Below are positions 35,433 through 46,262 of a stretch of DNA of 64,000 bases, one piece after another (within the stretch, counting starts at the first letter, position 1; each line of letters begins with the position of its first letter). Origin of the DNA: a bacterium (GTDB lineage: Bacteria; Verrucomicrobiota; Verrucomicrobiia; Limisphaerales; RI-55); the NCBI GenBank assembly GCA_016124235.1, contig WGOC01000005.1, forward strand, positions 18,714-82,713, written 5' to 3'. A program made the translations under genes and the position numbers. The notes beneath the pieces were generated by a model, which saw nothing but the letters and a program-made list of their open reading frames with translations, was not told where the DNA came from and did not search any database.

Positions 35433-36787
35433 AGACCTCCCTTTTCAAACGGACTCGAAACCGTGCCAGCGCGCTCATGGTGGTGATGGTGGTAATGCCC
35501 ATCTTGATCGGATTGGTCGTAGCCGGACTGATATGTGCGCGGCAGGGCAACCTGATATCAATGCGTGCGCAGGCCTGGAACGCCGCCATACCCGTCGCGG
35601 AAGCCGGCATCGAAGACGCGCTGACGCATCTAAACGTCCATGGGCTAACCAACCTGAATTGCGACGGATGGCAACTCCTCAACGGGACGACGGCGTATTA
35701 CTCAAAACGAACGATCGGCGATCACGTTTACCTGACGATCATCTCCAATTTTGTCGCCGGCCTGCCAGCCAACACACCGATCATTGAGAGTCGTGGCTAC
35801 ACCCATATCGGAGGATCAAAGGGCGCCAACCTTGCGCGCGGAGTCCGCGTCACGACGGTTCTAAAGCTTCCCATGAGAGGACTGGTCACCCGAGGTCAGG
35901 TCGAGATCCAGGACACCAAAATTGACAGTTTCGACTCGAGCGATCCCAATCACAGCACCAACGGAATGTACAACCCCGCAACCGCGCTTCCGAATTCCTT
36001 TGTCGGCACGAATTCGCGCAACCGGGGAGATCTGCACATTCATCAAACGGCACAGATTACGGGGTCCGTCGCCACGGGGGCGAGTGGCGTTTTTGCAATC
36101 GAAAGTCCGGCCCGTGCCGGCGACGCCGCGTTCGTGGCAAGTTCTGCGAACAACGGAAAAATCCAGGCAGGCACCTTGTCGACTGGCCTGAATGTTCCCT
36201 TTCCGAATGTGCCGGCGCCGTCCACCGCGGGCGCCTTTTTCGCCGCACCCGGCACCTTCGGAGGGACAAACTACAACTATTTGCTGGGCAGCAATACCTA
36301 CACGACCGGCTCCCTCAATCTCGTTTCCAATACCTTCATGGTCACCGGTAATGCGACCTTGTATGTGGGCGGGAGCTTCAGCATGAACGGCGGTTCCATC
36401 GTCATCGCCCCGGGCGCGAAACTGGATCTCTATGTCCGCGGTGGGACCATCTCGCTCACGGGCGATGCTCAATTAAACGCAACCGGCACGGCGTCGCAAT
36501 TCGCTCTTTGGGGGCTGTCGGGAGTACAACAATTCACGATGGGTAATACGGCAAATCTGGTCGGCACGATTTACACACCGCAGGCTCACGCCAACATCAA
36601 CGGAAGCAGCGTGATCACCGGTGCGGCAATGTTTGCCATATTGGAATTGCAGGGCCATACCGCCTTTCACTACGACGAAGCGCTGGCGAAAAATCAGAAC
36701 CTGAACTTCATCGTCACGTCCTGGAACGAAATGGATGCAAGCGAAGTGGCAACCGTCCCCACCGGAATCACCGCACCGGTCCTGTGA
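35429..36787 (+). CDS. PilX-like pilus-tip/assembly protein
   Basis: The product is 452 aa. The N-terminus (RNRASALMVVMVVMPILIGLVVAGL) followed by AEAGIEDAL resembles PilX-type minor pilins, which carry a large C-terminal domain. Residues about 150-410 are rich in Gly, Ser, Thr and Asn with repeating hydrophobic positions (NATLYVGGSFSMNGGSIVIAPGAKLDLYV), suggesting a beta-helix like that in polymer-type pilus proteins of environmental bacteria. It ends the three-gene cassette. Together these could form a short pseudopilus tip used in adhesion, or act on a secretion system encoded elsewhere. Confidence 0.75.
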   Translation: MKTSLFKRTRNRASALMVVMVVMPILIGLVVAGLICARQGNLISMRAQAWNAAIPVAEAGIEDALTHLNVHGLTNLNCDGWQLLNGTTAYYSKRTIGDHVYLTIISNFVAGLPANTPIIESRGYTHIGGSKGANLARGVRVTTVLKLPMRGLVTRGQVEIQDTKIDSFDSSDPNHSTNGMYNPATALPNSFVGTNSRNRGDLHIHQTAQITGSVATGASGVFAIESPARAGDAAFVASSANNGKIQAGTLSTGLNVPFPNVPAPSTAGAFFAAPGTFGGTNYNYLLGSNTYTTGSLNLVSNTFMVTGNATLYVGGSFSMNGGSIVIAPGAKLDLYVRGGTISLTGDAQLNATGTASQFALWGLSGVQQFTMGNTANLVGTIYTPQAHANINGSSVITGAAMFAILELQGHTAFHYDEALAKNQNLNFIVTSWNEMDASEVATVPTGITAPVL

Positions 36788-37365
36788 AATAGCCGATCAC
36801 GAATTCAATCCGTTCCATTTTTCAAAAACGCTGGGCACCGTCCGCGTAATCGAAGCTCCATTCTGGGTTCGCCACACCTCGGAAACGCGTTTCGCATTCT
36901 GCTTCGGACGTTTACGTGGAAACAACGCTTGGAAGCGAAGGGATAACGTGGAACGGAAAAGTTGGAGCTGAGGGGACTCAACATTCTGATCCAGGTGGAG
37001 TGTTAGCCCGGGCACTGGTATGAGGTTGTTTCATTCTCTGTGTCTTGTCCATCCCCGGTGCAGGGAAGGCGGAGCCCGACCGGAACTGGGGATGGAATTG
37101 GTCGCGCCGCAAACTGCGCGCTCGTGGCCAAAACCAAGCCCAGAGCTGAGCCGTCGATAACGGCACGCCATTGTCAAGGTTCAGCTCCAAACAGAAGGGT
37201 ATCGCCCCATAATTCAGCCGTTTCATTCTCCTTCCATTATCGTCGTGTGGCGCATTTGTGCGTTAAATCGCGATTGGTTTCAAGACACCGTGAAACTGCA
37301 GACCTGACCGTCGGCGGTGATTAGCGATAGAATGTCCTGTACGGAACGGTTTCATTGCCCGAGCG
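36788..37365. other. Intergenic region between convergent pilin and arabinose blocks
   Basis: About 578 bp between convergent genes with no supported coding sequence. Two small minus-strand ORFs (36797-37015 and 36978-37226) overlap each other, and neither has a domain or signal peptide. A weak ACCG-TCGG-CGGT hairpin lies near 37308. The region could be a dispersed noncoding element, but only one copy is in this window, so that cannot be tested here. Confidence 0.4.
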
Positions 37366-38916
37366 CTACTTCGCCCATGCAGCTCCCTCCGGCGTGCGTC
37401 GCCATGCAAAATAGGCATCGAGTACATTGAGCGAATCAGCTCCCGGCACCGGGCCGGGATGCGCTTCGTTGTGGAAATACATCACCTCGTGATGATTCTT
37501 CGTGAACTCGGGCCACGCGGGCACTCCCGGGCCGTTCGGATCACCGCGCTTCGCGAAATTCGTCCAGTATGTCGAAAGCATGTCGGAAACCGCCCGATCC
37601 CCCGGAGTGAGTTTGGGATCATTCCAGTTCAGCGTTTGAAAGACGTACGGCACGTCCACGCCATGCGCGGTGCCGTGATCCGCTTCCGGCGAACCCGCAG
37701 GGTGGTCCGGGTGCTGATCGAAGTAGTAATAGAAGACCTTCGACTTGCCGTCGCGGGCCTGCAGATTGGCCCAGGCCCACGTCTGCCAGCCAAACGCGGC
37801 ATCCCGCATCAGATCGCGCGCGGTCTTGGGCACGCTGTCCTTGCCAACGGGGTATGCCTTCAACAATTTGTCGGCGAACGGGCCGTAACGCTTTTCGACA
37901 TTGGCGATGAATTCCTCAGGCGTACGTTCACGGGAGAAGCTCAGGCCTTCGTCGGAGTTGTAGCCGACGAGGATGTCCACGTCGTTGTATTTGCCCGCCT
38001 CGTAGAGCTTGTATTGATCATCGGGAATGATCCATCCGTCGATGATCGGCCAGGCCGCACCGCTGCCGAAACCGCCGGGCATCTTGTCGGGCGAAAGCTT
38101 GCGGAATTCCGCGATGGAAGAAACGCCGGCACGTTTGGCAAATGCCTCGCCCGCTTCCTCCGCGTCTTTCAACACACGCATGTTTTCACCCGGATACGTC
38201 GTGGCACGCGGCGGACCAAACGAGCCGCCGCTCTGCGAAATGGCCCCACGGAACAGCCCCTTCGCCTCGGGAGACGCGCAGAGCATGCTGACGGAAATGC
38301 CGCCGGCAGATTCGCCAAAGATCGTCACCTTGTCCGGATCGCCTCCGAACGCCGCGATGTTCTTGCGCACCCATTTCAGACCGGCGATCTGGTCCATCAA
38401 ACCGTAATTGCCGGACACATGATGCGGTGACTCCGCGCTGAGGTCCGGATGCGCGAGAAATCCGAGCGGACCGACACGGTAATTGATGCTGACCAGCACA
38501 ACGCCCTTGCGCGCGAGGTGTTCCCCGTTGTGCGTCGGCGTGGAGGTGGAGCCGAACGAGAATCCACCGCCGTAAATCCAGACGAGCACGGGAAGTTTTT
38601 CATCGGGCGATTTCGCGGGTGACCAGATGTTGAGATACAGGCAGTCCTCGCTCCCGCTGTTTCCCTGAAACGGATCGGAGGCAAACTCCTTCGCATCGCG
38701 CACGCCGTCCCACTTCTCGTGTGGCTGCGGCGGACGCCAGCGCAGATCTCCAACCGGCGGCGCGGCAAACGGAACGCCGCGGTAAACCTTCAAACCATCC
38801 TCGGCAACACCCTGCACCAGTCCGTATTCGGTCATGACAGGTGAAGGCTGCTGCGCAAGGATCGAACCGGCCGTAACCAAAGTGAGGAACCCGGCGGTGA
38901 GAATACGTTTTGTCAT
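37366..38916 (-). CDS. Secreted type-B carboxylesterase
   Basis: The product is 516 aa from ATG 38916 (MTKRILTAGF) with a signal peptide. It is a classic type-B alpha/beta-hydrolase: FGGDPDKVTIFGESAGGISV holds the nucleophile Ser in GESAG, SDEGLSF holds the acid Glu, and GTAHGVDVPYVFQ holds the catalytic His. The oxyanion segment VWIYGGGFSFGS is also present. In this setting it probably removes ester side groups from cell-wall polysaccharides, for example feruloyl or acetyl esters; the substrate is not proven. It is the last gene of the arabinose run; the CE6-like gene ends 37 bp upstream. Confidence 0.92.
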   Translation of the reverse strand: MTKRILTAGFLTLVTAGSILAQQPSPVMTEYGLVQGVAEDGLKVYRGVPFAAPPVGDLRWRPPQPHEKWDGVRDAKEFASDPFQGNSGSEDCLYLNIWSPAKSPDEKLPVLVWIYGGGFSFGSTSTPTHNGEHLARKGVVLVSINYRVGPLGFLAHPDLSAESPHHVSGNYGLMDQIAGLKWVRKNIAAFGGDPDKVTIFGESAGGISVSMLCASPEAKGLFRGAISQSGGSFGPPRATTYPGENMRVLKDAEEAGEAFAKRAGVSSIAEFRKLSPDKMPGGFGSGAAWPIIDGWIIPDDQYKLYEAGKYNDVDILVGYNSDEGLSFSRERTPEEFIANVEKRYGPFADKLLKAYPVGKDSVPKTARDLMRDAAFGWQTWAWANLQARDGKSKVFYYYFDQHPDHPAGSPEADHGTAHGVDVPYVFQTLNWNDPKLTPGDRAVSDMLSTYWTNFAKRGDPNGPGVPAWPEFTKNHHEVMYFHNEAHPGPVPGADSLNVLDAYFAWRRTPEGAAWAK

Positions 38917-38953
38917 GGGATTGCGTGGTTTTCTGGTGCCGGTGTATTTCCGG

Positions 38954-39808
38954 CTATTTCGACTCGGCGACGGCATAGCCCGGGAGCGAAAGCATCTTCT
39001 CTCCGTACCGCTTGCCGAACTTCCGGGAACCTTCGGAATTGAAATGCATGTGGTCGGGATTGCACGTGCAACCTACCGACGAGACGACGTAGGAATTCGG
39101 CAGCGTCTCCGGCAGCTTCGCCATGATCTTGTTGAATCCCGCGCACTTGCCGCCCTGATCGGCATTCACCGTTTCACCGGCGAGCAGCGGGACGCCCTCG
39201 GGCTTGAGGTTCAGGTCCTTCATCAGATTGTCGTAGATGCCCTTCACCTTGTCCGGCCATTCCTCATCATTCGGATTCGATTCGCCCTGATGCAGCAGGA
39301 TGCCCTTGATCACGCCGTCCTTCTGCGCGAGCTTCGCCTGATCCACGAGATACTGGTAGGGGTTGCCGTCGTATCCCTTGATGTAATTCTTCATCCACGG
39401 CTGAACCGTCCCGACATAGTTGGTGTAGGAGCCTTTTTCAAACAGCTCGATCTTGCAGCCGGGAACGGAAACCTTGATGACGCCCACGCGGACGTTCTTC
39501 GGCAAATGCTCCACCATCGTTCTCCCGAAATAATCGATCATGCAGATGCCCGTCCCACGTGCGGACAACGGCGGCACCGCGTGATACCATTCGCCGCGTT
39601 TCCATCCCCGCTTCTCCGAATCAAAATCCGCCATGACCTGAAAGCGGTCGTCGACGTAATTATCCATCTCATTCATCTTCCCGCCGCTCTCCATGTTGGA
39701 CTGTCCGAAACAGAGGTAGATGTAGAAATTGGGATCGGGATCAGCCGAAGCGCGCGAGCCGAACGCGAGGATGGCCGCGAATGAAAGCAGGATATATTTG
39801 ATTTTCAT
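38954..39808 (-). CDS. CE6/sialate-O-acetylesterase-like SGNH acetylesterase
   Basis: The product is 284 aa with a signal peptide (YILLSFAAILAFGSRASA). LCFGQSNMESGG carries the nucleophile Ser, GILLHQGESNPND is the conserved second block, and NPDHMHFNSEG carries the closing Asp-His pair. This fits the SASA/DUF303 family that contains CE6 acetyl xylan esterases. It would deacetylate xylan or arabinan in the periplasm and help GH127 and GH51 reach their bonds. It sits between GH127 and the type-B carboxylesterase on one strand. A short remnant of a close relative lies just upstream. Confidence 0.88.
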   Translation of the reverse strand: MKIKYILLSFAAILAFGSRASADPDPNFYIYLCFGQSNMESGGKMNEMDNYVDDRFQVMADFDSEKRGWKRGEWYHAVPPLSARGTGICMIDYFGRTMVEHLPKNVRVGVIKVSVPGCKIELFEKGSYTNYVGTVQPWMKNYIKGYDGNPYQYLVDQAKLAQKDGVIKGILLHQGESNPNDEEWPDKVKGIYDNLMKDLNLKPEGVPLLAGETVNADQGGKCAGFNKIMAKLPETLPNSYVVSSVGCTCNPDHMHFNSEGSRKFGKRYGEKMLSLPGYAVAESK

Positions 39809-39848
39809 AGAAAACGCCTTTCACGTTGGTTCAACACACTGGCAAAAA

Positions 39849-39930
39849 TCATTTGGCGGATTGTTCCGCGGTCCGATTGACCTTATAGCCCAGCAGCGGA
39901 AGCATGGCCTCGGCATTACCATCGTCGACC
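39849..39930 (-). pseudogene. Fragment of a second CE6-like esterase (C-terminus only)
   Basis: On the minus strand this gap encodes AEAMLPLLGYKV followed shortly by a stop. It resembles the C-terminal tail of the intact neighbour (GEKMLSLPGYAVAESK) and of this family in general. The frame continues upstream for about 25 codons without likeness to the rest of the enzyme, so only the tail survives. It suggests a former tandem CE6 gene that was mostly deleted. Confidence 0.45.
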
Positions 39931-40013
39931 GCGAAAGCAAAAGGCCGGAATACGGAACGTGCTTCATCGAGTCACTCCTTCCGCGTGACGAACATCATAA
40001 ACAGCGCGCCGGT

Positions 40014-41966
40014 TCACGCATTCTGGATCTTCCAATACATGTTGTAATGTTGATGCGTCATTTTGTAGTAGGGCACCAGCGTCACATCGCGTGGACGACC
40101 AATACCGTCGGTCTTAAACGTCAACGGAGCATCCGTCGGCTTGATCTTCCCGGGAATGTCGGCGAGATCGCCGGCAAATGTGGGCACTTCGATGGGCTCG
40201 TTGAACACGGAGCCGATGGTGCGCTCGTTGATGTGCAGATCGTCGCCGGGTTTCACTGGGTGGCCCAACGCACCGACCAACACGATGGGCCCATATACCA
40301 CGGCGGCCGTGTCGGTGGTGCCAGGCAAAAAGTCCATGCGCAACATCATCGGCAGGTCAGCCTCAACCACGTCACCGCTCTCCCAGCGGCGGTTCAACTC
40401 AATAAAGGAACCCGGCGTGCGCGACGATTTGGCCGCAACGCCGTTGATCGTGACGGAAGCCGTGGCCGCCCAGCCCGGGTGTCGGATGTGCAGGGCGAAT
40501 CTCTGGGGTGCGTCAGCCGTGATTTCCAGGCGCGTTCTACCGGTTTCCGGAAAGGACGTGATCTGCCGGAGGCGGATTCCCCGCTCCTTCCAGTTCAAAG
40601 TGGAACCAATGAGAGAGTTGACGAAAAGGGAATCCTGCTGCGGTCCGTCCGGTCGGCCGTGAAAATAAATTGAGTCGCCATACTTGGCGTGGTTCTCAAT
40701 GCCGGTGCCCGTGCAGCACCAGAACGAGTCGAAGGGCGTGCAAAACAGCTTGAGGTACCCCGGCCGAGTCGACTGAAAGTAGGTCATCATGCCGGTGTCG
40801 GGATCCTGCGATCCGAGAATGGCGTTGAAGAGTGTTCGCTCGTAATAGTCGCCGTAAGCGGCCGTCGGATTCCCGGTGAAGAGCATCCGCGTGAGACGGA
40901 GCATGTTATGGCTGCAACAGGTCTCCATGGTTTTGGCCGACGGGAGGTGGCGCGCGAATTGGTCGATGGGGAAGAAATGCTCGTTGTCACCATTGCCGCC
41001 GGTGGCGAATGACCTCGTACTGGTGACGGTCTTCCAGAAAAATTCGGCGGCCGCATGATACTGCGGCTTGCCCGTCAATTGATAGAGCCGCTCGAAGCCG
41101 ATGAATTTGGGAATCTGGGTGTTGGAATGCAGGCCATTCAAGGTGTCGCGGCCTTCGGACAACGGAATGAGAACCGCCTGATGACAAAAGCGCTCAGCCA
41201 GCGCGAGGTGTTTCGGTTCGGCGGTGAAAGTGTAAATGTCCGCGAGCACCTCGTTCATGCCGCCATGCTCGGTATTGAGCATTCGCTGAAACTGCTCATC
41301 GGTCATTTCTTTGGTCACCTCGCCCGCCCAGTCCGTCAACTTGACCAGCACGTCGAGCGCAACATTATTACCGCAGTGCAGGTAAGCGTCGCGCAATCCC
41401 GCCATGATCTTGTGAAGCGTGTACCAAGGCACGCCGACCGAGCGCCGGCCGGCCACCATGTTCAGAATCTGCTTGTCCTTGTCGGGGAAGGCGCAGATCA
41501 GGCCGGACTTGCCGGCGTCCTGGCATTCCTTGAGTTCGCTGACGATATAGTCCACGCGATGCTTCATTTCGTCGTGGCCGGTTGAAGCGTACATCATCGA
41601 GGTGGCGCTTAGGTAATGCCCCAGTGTGTGACCTTGGGCACGGATGCTGGCCCACCTCTGCACGGACTCCCAACCGCCATAGACCGGTGCCTTGGGCTGG
41701 AGACCTGCATTGACACGGAAGTCGTGCAACAGGCGGTCGGGTTCGAGTTTCAACAGATATGCCTCATCGCGCGTCTGGGCCTCGAGAAACGGGCCGTCCA
41801 GCAAACGAACATCCGACAGCGAAAAAGCTTGGAGCGGTGTGAGACTCTCGGAAGCGCGGCGTGATGGCACTGACGCCGATCGGAGCAACAGCGGGCTTCC
41901 CGCAAACACCAAAGCTCCCGAGGGGAGGATCCGGAGCATCTCTCGGCGCGTGAGCTTGTCATTCAT
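40014..41966 (-). CDS. GH127 beta-L-arabinofuranosidase (DUF1680), Tat-type signal
   Basis: The product is 650 aa. The N-terminus has a twin-arginine pattern (TRREMLRILPSGALVFAGSP), which suggests folded export. GH127 signatures follow: LRDV-like start LSDVRLLDGPFLEAQTRDEAYLLKLEPDRLL, the Glu/Cys zinc site in METCCSHNMLRL, and FWCCTGTGIENHAKYGDSIYF holding the Cys pair that includes the nucleophile in characterised members. It releases L-arabinose from beta-linked arabinofuranosides such as those in plant glycoproteins or pectin side chains; some family members differ in specificity. It follows the ABC permease gene by 24 bp, which places it in the ara transcript. Confidence 0.93.
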   Translation of the reverse strand: MNDKLTRREMLRILPSGALVFAGSPLLLRSASVPSRRASESLTPLQAFSLSDVRLLDGPFLEAQTRDEAYLLKLEPDRLLHDFRVNAGLQPKAPVYGGWESVQRWASIRAQGHTLGHYLSATSMMYASTGHDEMKHRVDYIVSELKECQDAGKSGLICAFPDKDKQILNMVAGRRSVGVPWYTLHKIMAGLRDAYLHCGNNVALDVLVKLTDWAGEVTKEMTDEQFQRMLNTEHGGMNEVLADIYTFTAEPKHLALAERFCHQAVLIPLSEGRDTLNGLHSNTQIPKFIGFERLYQLTGKPQYHAAAEFFWKTVTSTRSFATGGNGDNEHFFPIDQFARHLPSAKTMETCCSHNMLRLTRMLFTGNPTAAYGDYYERTLFNAILGSQDPDTGMMTYFQSTRPGYLKLFCTPFDSFWCCTGTGIENHAKYGDSIYFHGRPDGPQQDSLFVNSLIGSTLNWKERGIRLRQITSFPETGRTRLEITADAPQRFALHIRHPGWAATASVTINGVAAKSSRTPGSFIELNRRWESGDVVEADLPMMLRMDFLPGTTDTAAVVYGPIVLVGALGHPVKPGDDLHINERTIGSVFNEPIEVPTFAGDLADIPGKIKPTDAPLTFKTDGIGRPRDVTLVPYYKMTHQHYNMYWKIQNA

Positions 41967-41990
41967 GAGAGTCGTTGTCCCGGGTCGGCG

Positions 41991-42970
41991 TTATTCGGTT
42001 TTGGTCGCGGCGGCGGCAGGTGACCGCAATTGTCGGCGCTCCGTCCGGCGTTGAACAATCTGGTCAGCGAGGACGCCGAACAACACGACTGCGCCCATCA
42101 CGGCAAAGTTCAATGAGCTTGGTATTCCAAGCAAGTTCACGAGGTTTTGCAGCACTTGCAACAGCGCGGTGCCAATCACGACGCCGAGAATCGAACCTTC
42201 CCCGCCGCGGAGGCTGCAGCCGCCCAGGACGGCGGCCGCAATGCCGTAAAGCTCGTAGAAACTGCCGTGCGTGGAAGGCGAAACGGAGTTGGTATAGAAC
42301 GCCAGGAGCACCCCCGAAATGCCCGCGAGTAATCCTGCCAATACGTAAGTGATCGTCACCACAAAGCGAGTGTTGATTCCGGAAAAGCGCGTGGCTTCCT
42401 CATTTCGTCCCACGGCGTATAGATGGCGACCGTAAACGGAGCGGTGCAGCACAACCCACATCACAGCAGAAATGATGATCAGCAGCACGAACGGCATGGG
42501 CAGGCCGAGAAACTTCCCTCGAGCGAGGTTCGCAAAGGTCTCGAAACCTTCGGCGTTGCCGAACCCTTTGGTTGTATCGTTTGCCACGAACCGGGCAATT
42601 CCCCGATACAGAAGGAGCCCACACAACGTGACGATGAATGGCTGCATGCCCATTCGCGTGATGAGCATTCCATGAATCCACCCAAGCCCCATCGGGACGA
42701 GAAGGACCATCAGCGCGGCCAAGGGCCATGGCCAGTTCCACTCGCGCAACGCCATGGCCAGCAATACGCCACAAAGGGCGAACATGGAGCCGACGGATAG
42801 ATCAATGCCGCCGCTGATGATTACGAAGCCCAGCCCGATGCTGAAGATGCCAAACATGCCAATGACGTTGGCCATGTTTGTGAGATTGACCGGCGAAAGG
42901 AATTTGGGATTCAGGATCGCGGTGACGGTGCACAAGACGAACAGCAATGCGGCAATGCCAGCTTCCTTTT

Positions 42971-42974
<4 letters not shown>
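41991..42974 (-). CDS. Sugar ABC transporter permease (RbsC/AraH family)
   Basis: The product is 327 aa from ATG 42974, which overlaps the ATPase stop by four bases; the track start 27 codons upstream lies inside the ATPase gene. About nine or ten membrane helices are predicted. Family motifs include GFVIISGGIDLSVGSM and the EAA-like VGRNEEATRFSGINTRFVV. As in RbsC, one gene supplies the homodimeric channel. The lone permease, two-domain ATPase and lipoprotein receptor make a complete CUT2 importer. Location between araD and GH127 indicates L-arabinose as the most likely substrate. Confidence 0.94.
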
Positions 42975-44530
<1,556 letters not shown>

Positions 44531-44546
44531 CAGCCGGCGGTTGACG

Positions 44547-45530
44547 CTATTTCCCGAGCAACTCCTTCAGGCGCGCCTGAAATGCCGCCACGTTTTCCTT
44601 TTTGATGTTCAACGTCGGCACAATTTGTTTGCCGCCGGCCAGGGCCGTTTTGTCGCCGCGGAGATACGACGCCATACGCGTGATGGCCTGTTTGCCAAAC
44701 TCAAAGGGCTGCTGAACCACCGTGGCGTAAATGGTTCCATCGGCAACGCCACGGAGCGTCTCGGCTTCTTCGTCGAAACACACGATCTTCACTTTTCCCG
44801 CTTTGCCACCGCTCTTGACGGCGTTCAGGATGGCCGGGCCGTTGTAGCTCCAGAGACCAACCAGGGCGGCGATGTCGGGATACTTCACGAGGGTGTCCTC
44901 GGCATTTTTCTGGGCGCGCACGGGATCGGTGTCGTCGGTGCGCACATCGATAATCTCCACCTTTGAGCCTTCGAGGGCTTTCTTGATTCCCGCGTAACGC
45001 TCCTGCGCGTTCTGCGCGTCGATCTTGCCGACGAACACCATGATCTTGCCGCCATCCGGCAGTGCTTCCTTGATCAGCTTCCCTGCCTCCATGCCGGCCG
45101 CAAGATTGTCGGTCCCGATGTAGCAAACGCGCTTGCTGTCGGGCGCGTCGCTGTCCGCCGTGATCAGGAGCGTCTGCGCGGCGATTTTGTCGAGCGCGGC
45201 AACCTGGTTTGCGGGATCAACGGGACTGACGGCGATGCCGTCCACACCGGCGGCGAGCAGATCGTCCAGAATCTGCTGTTGTTCGGCGGCGCTGCCGGAG
45301 GAAGGCAGGCGAAACTGCACCTCCACGTTGCCGAGTTGCTTTTCGGCTTCTTCACAACCGCGGCGCGCGATCGTCCAAAAGTTCGCCGCATTGTTGGCCA
45401 CGAAAGCGAGTTGCAGTTTCTTCTGTGGGCTGCTCGTTGCCGTGGCGTTGTTGTCCTGTTTGGAGCAACTCGTCAACGCGAGTGCGGCACACAACAACCC
45501 GAAGGTCAGACTGAGAGATTTAGGTTTCAT
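44547..45530 (-). CDS. Sugar ABC transporter substrate-binding lipoprotein
   Basis: The product is 327 aa with a lipoprotein signal (SLTFGLLCAALALTSC). The fold is the periplasmic-binding type 1 family of RbsB/AraF/XylF: LAFVANNAANFWTIARRGCEEA, then DDLLAAGVDGIAVSPVDPANQ, AALVGLWSYNGPAIL and ATVVQQPFEFGKQAI. It captures a pentose in the periplasm and delivers it to the permease. Its ATG overlaps the araD stop by four bases, a strong sign that import and metabolism of arabinose are co-expressed. Confidence 0.93.
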   Translation of the reverse strand: MKPKSLSLTFGLLCAALALTSCSKQDNNATATSSPQKKLQLAFVANNAANFWTIARRGCEEAEKQLGNVEVQFRLPSSGSAAEQQQILDDLLAAGVDGIAVSPVDPANQVAALDKIAAQTLLITADSDAPDSKRVCYIGTDNLAAGMEAGKLIKEALPDGGKIMVFVGKIDAQNAQERYAGIKKALEGSKVEIIDVRTDDTDPVRAQKNAEDTLVKYPDIAALVGLWSYNGPAILNAVKSGGKAGKVKIVCFDEEAETLRGVADGTIYATVVQQPFEFGKQAITRMASYLRGDKTALAGGKQIVPTLNIKKENVAAFQARLKELLGK

Positions 45531-46249
45531 AGTTGGATGTTTTGCGGTGGTTCCGAATTGTTCTGTCCGTAGTAAGCGCCTGGTCCATGTTTGCGCAAAA
45601 AGTGTTTGTCCAGAAGTTCATTCTGGATCGGTTCCGTTCCACCGTTAATGCGCAGGGTTTCGCTCGCGAGCCGGGCGACAAACTCGAGCACCTCCGCATT
45701 GTGAACCGCCGCGGCCACGTCCGCGCCCCACGTAAAGGGACCGTGGCTGGCGATCAGAACTGCCGGGTGGCGCAATGGATCAAGTCCATCGAATGCCTCG
45801 ACGATCACTCGACCGGTATTGGCTTCGTAATCCGTTTTGATTTCGTCGGCCCGCATTTGACGGGTGCAGGGCACACGACCGTGCCAGTAATCCGCCTGCG
45901 TCGTGCCGTATGCCGGGATTTCCCTGCCCGCCTGGGCCCACGCAGTGGCGTAAAGGCTGTGCGTATGAACGACGCCGCCAATCGCGGGAAAGGCGCGATA
46001 CAAGACCAAATGGGTCGCGGTATCAGAACTCGGCTTCAGCGATCCTTCAAGGACCTCGCCCGTCTCCAAGGAAACGGCGACCATGTGCTCCGGTTGCATT
46101 CCGTCGTACGGAACACCGGAAGGTTTGATCACCACGATCCCCCGCGCCCGATCGATCCCGCTGGCATTACCCCAGGTTTGGATGACCAACCCGGAGCGGA
46201 CCAACGCCAGATTGGCCTCGCAGACCGATTGTTTCAGTTCGTTTAACAC
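45527..46249 (-). CDS. araD: L-ribulose-5-phosphate 4-epimerase
   Basis: The product is 240 aa, the usual AraD length. Class II aldolase-family motifs are present: TWGNASGID and KPSGVPYD at the phosphate site, VHTHSLYATAWAQAG holding the zinc-binding histidines, and ASHGPFTWG. It converts L-ribulose 5-phosphate to D-xylulose 5-phosphate, which enters the pentose phosphate pathway. It lies 13 bp after araB and overlaps the ABC receptor gene by four bases. Confidence 0.96.
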   Translation of the reverse strand: MLNELKQSVCEANLALVRSGLVIQTWGNASGIDRARGIVVIKPSGVPYDGMQPEHMVAVSLETGEVLEGSLKPSSDTATHLVLYRAFPAIGGVVHTHSLYATAWAQAGREIPAYGTTQADYWHGRVPCTRQMRADEIKTDYEANTGRVIVEAFDGLDPLRHPAVLIASHGPFTWGADVAAAVHNAEVLEFVARLASETLRINGGTEPIQNELLDKHFLRKHGPGAYYGQNNSEPPQNIQL

Positions 46250-46262
46250 AATTCAAAAATGC

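Noticed and set aside
36978-37226. 82-aa minus-strand ORF between the pilin and arabinose blocks
   Set aside because: No recognisable domain, and it overlaps another equally weak ORF; coding character is not convincing.
39729-40673. 314-aa plus-strand ORF
   Set aside because: It spans the antisense of the CE6-like start, the gap and the GH127 end, so it is a chance frame.
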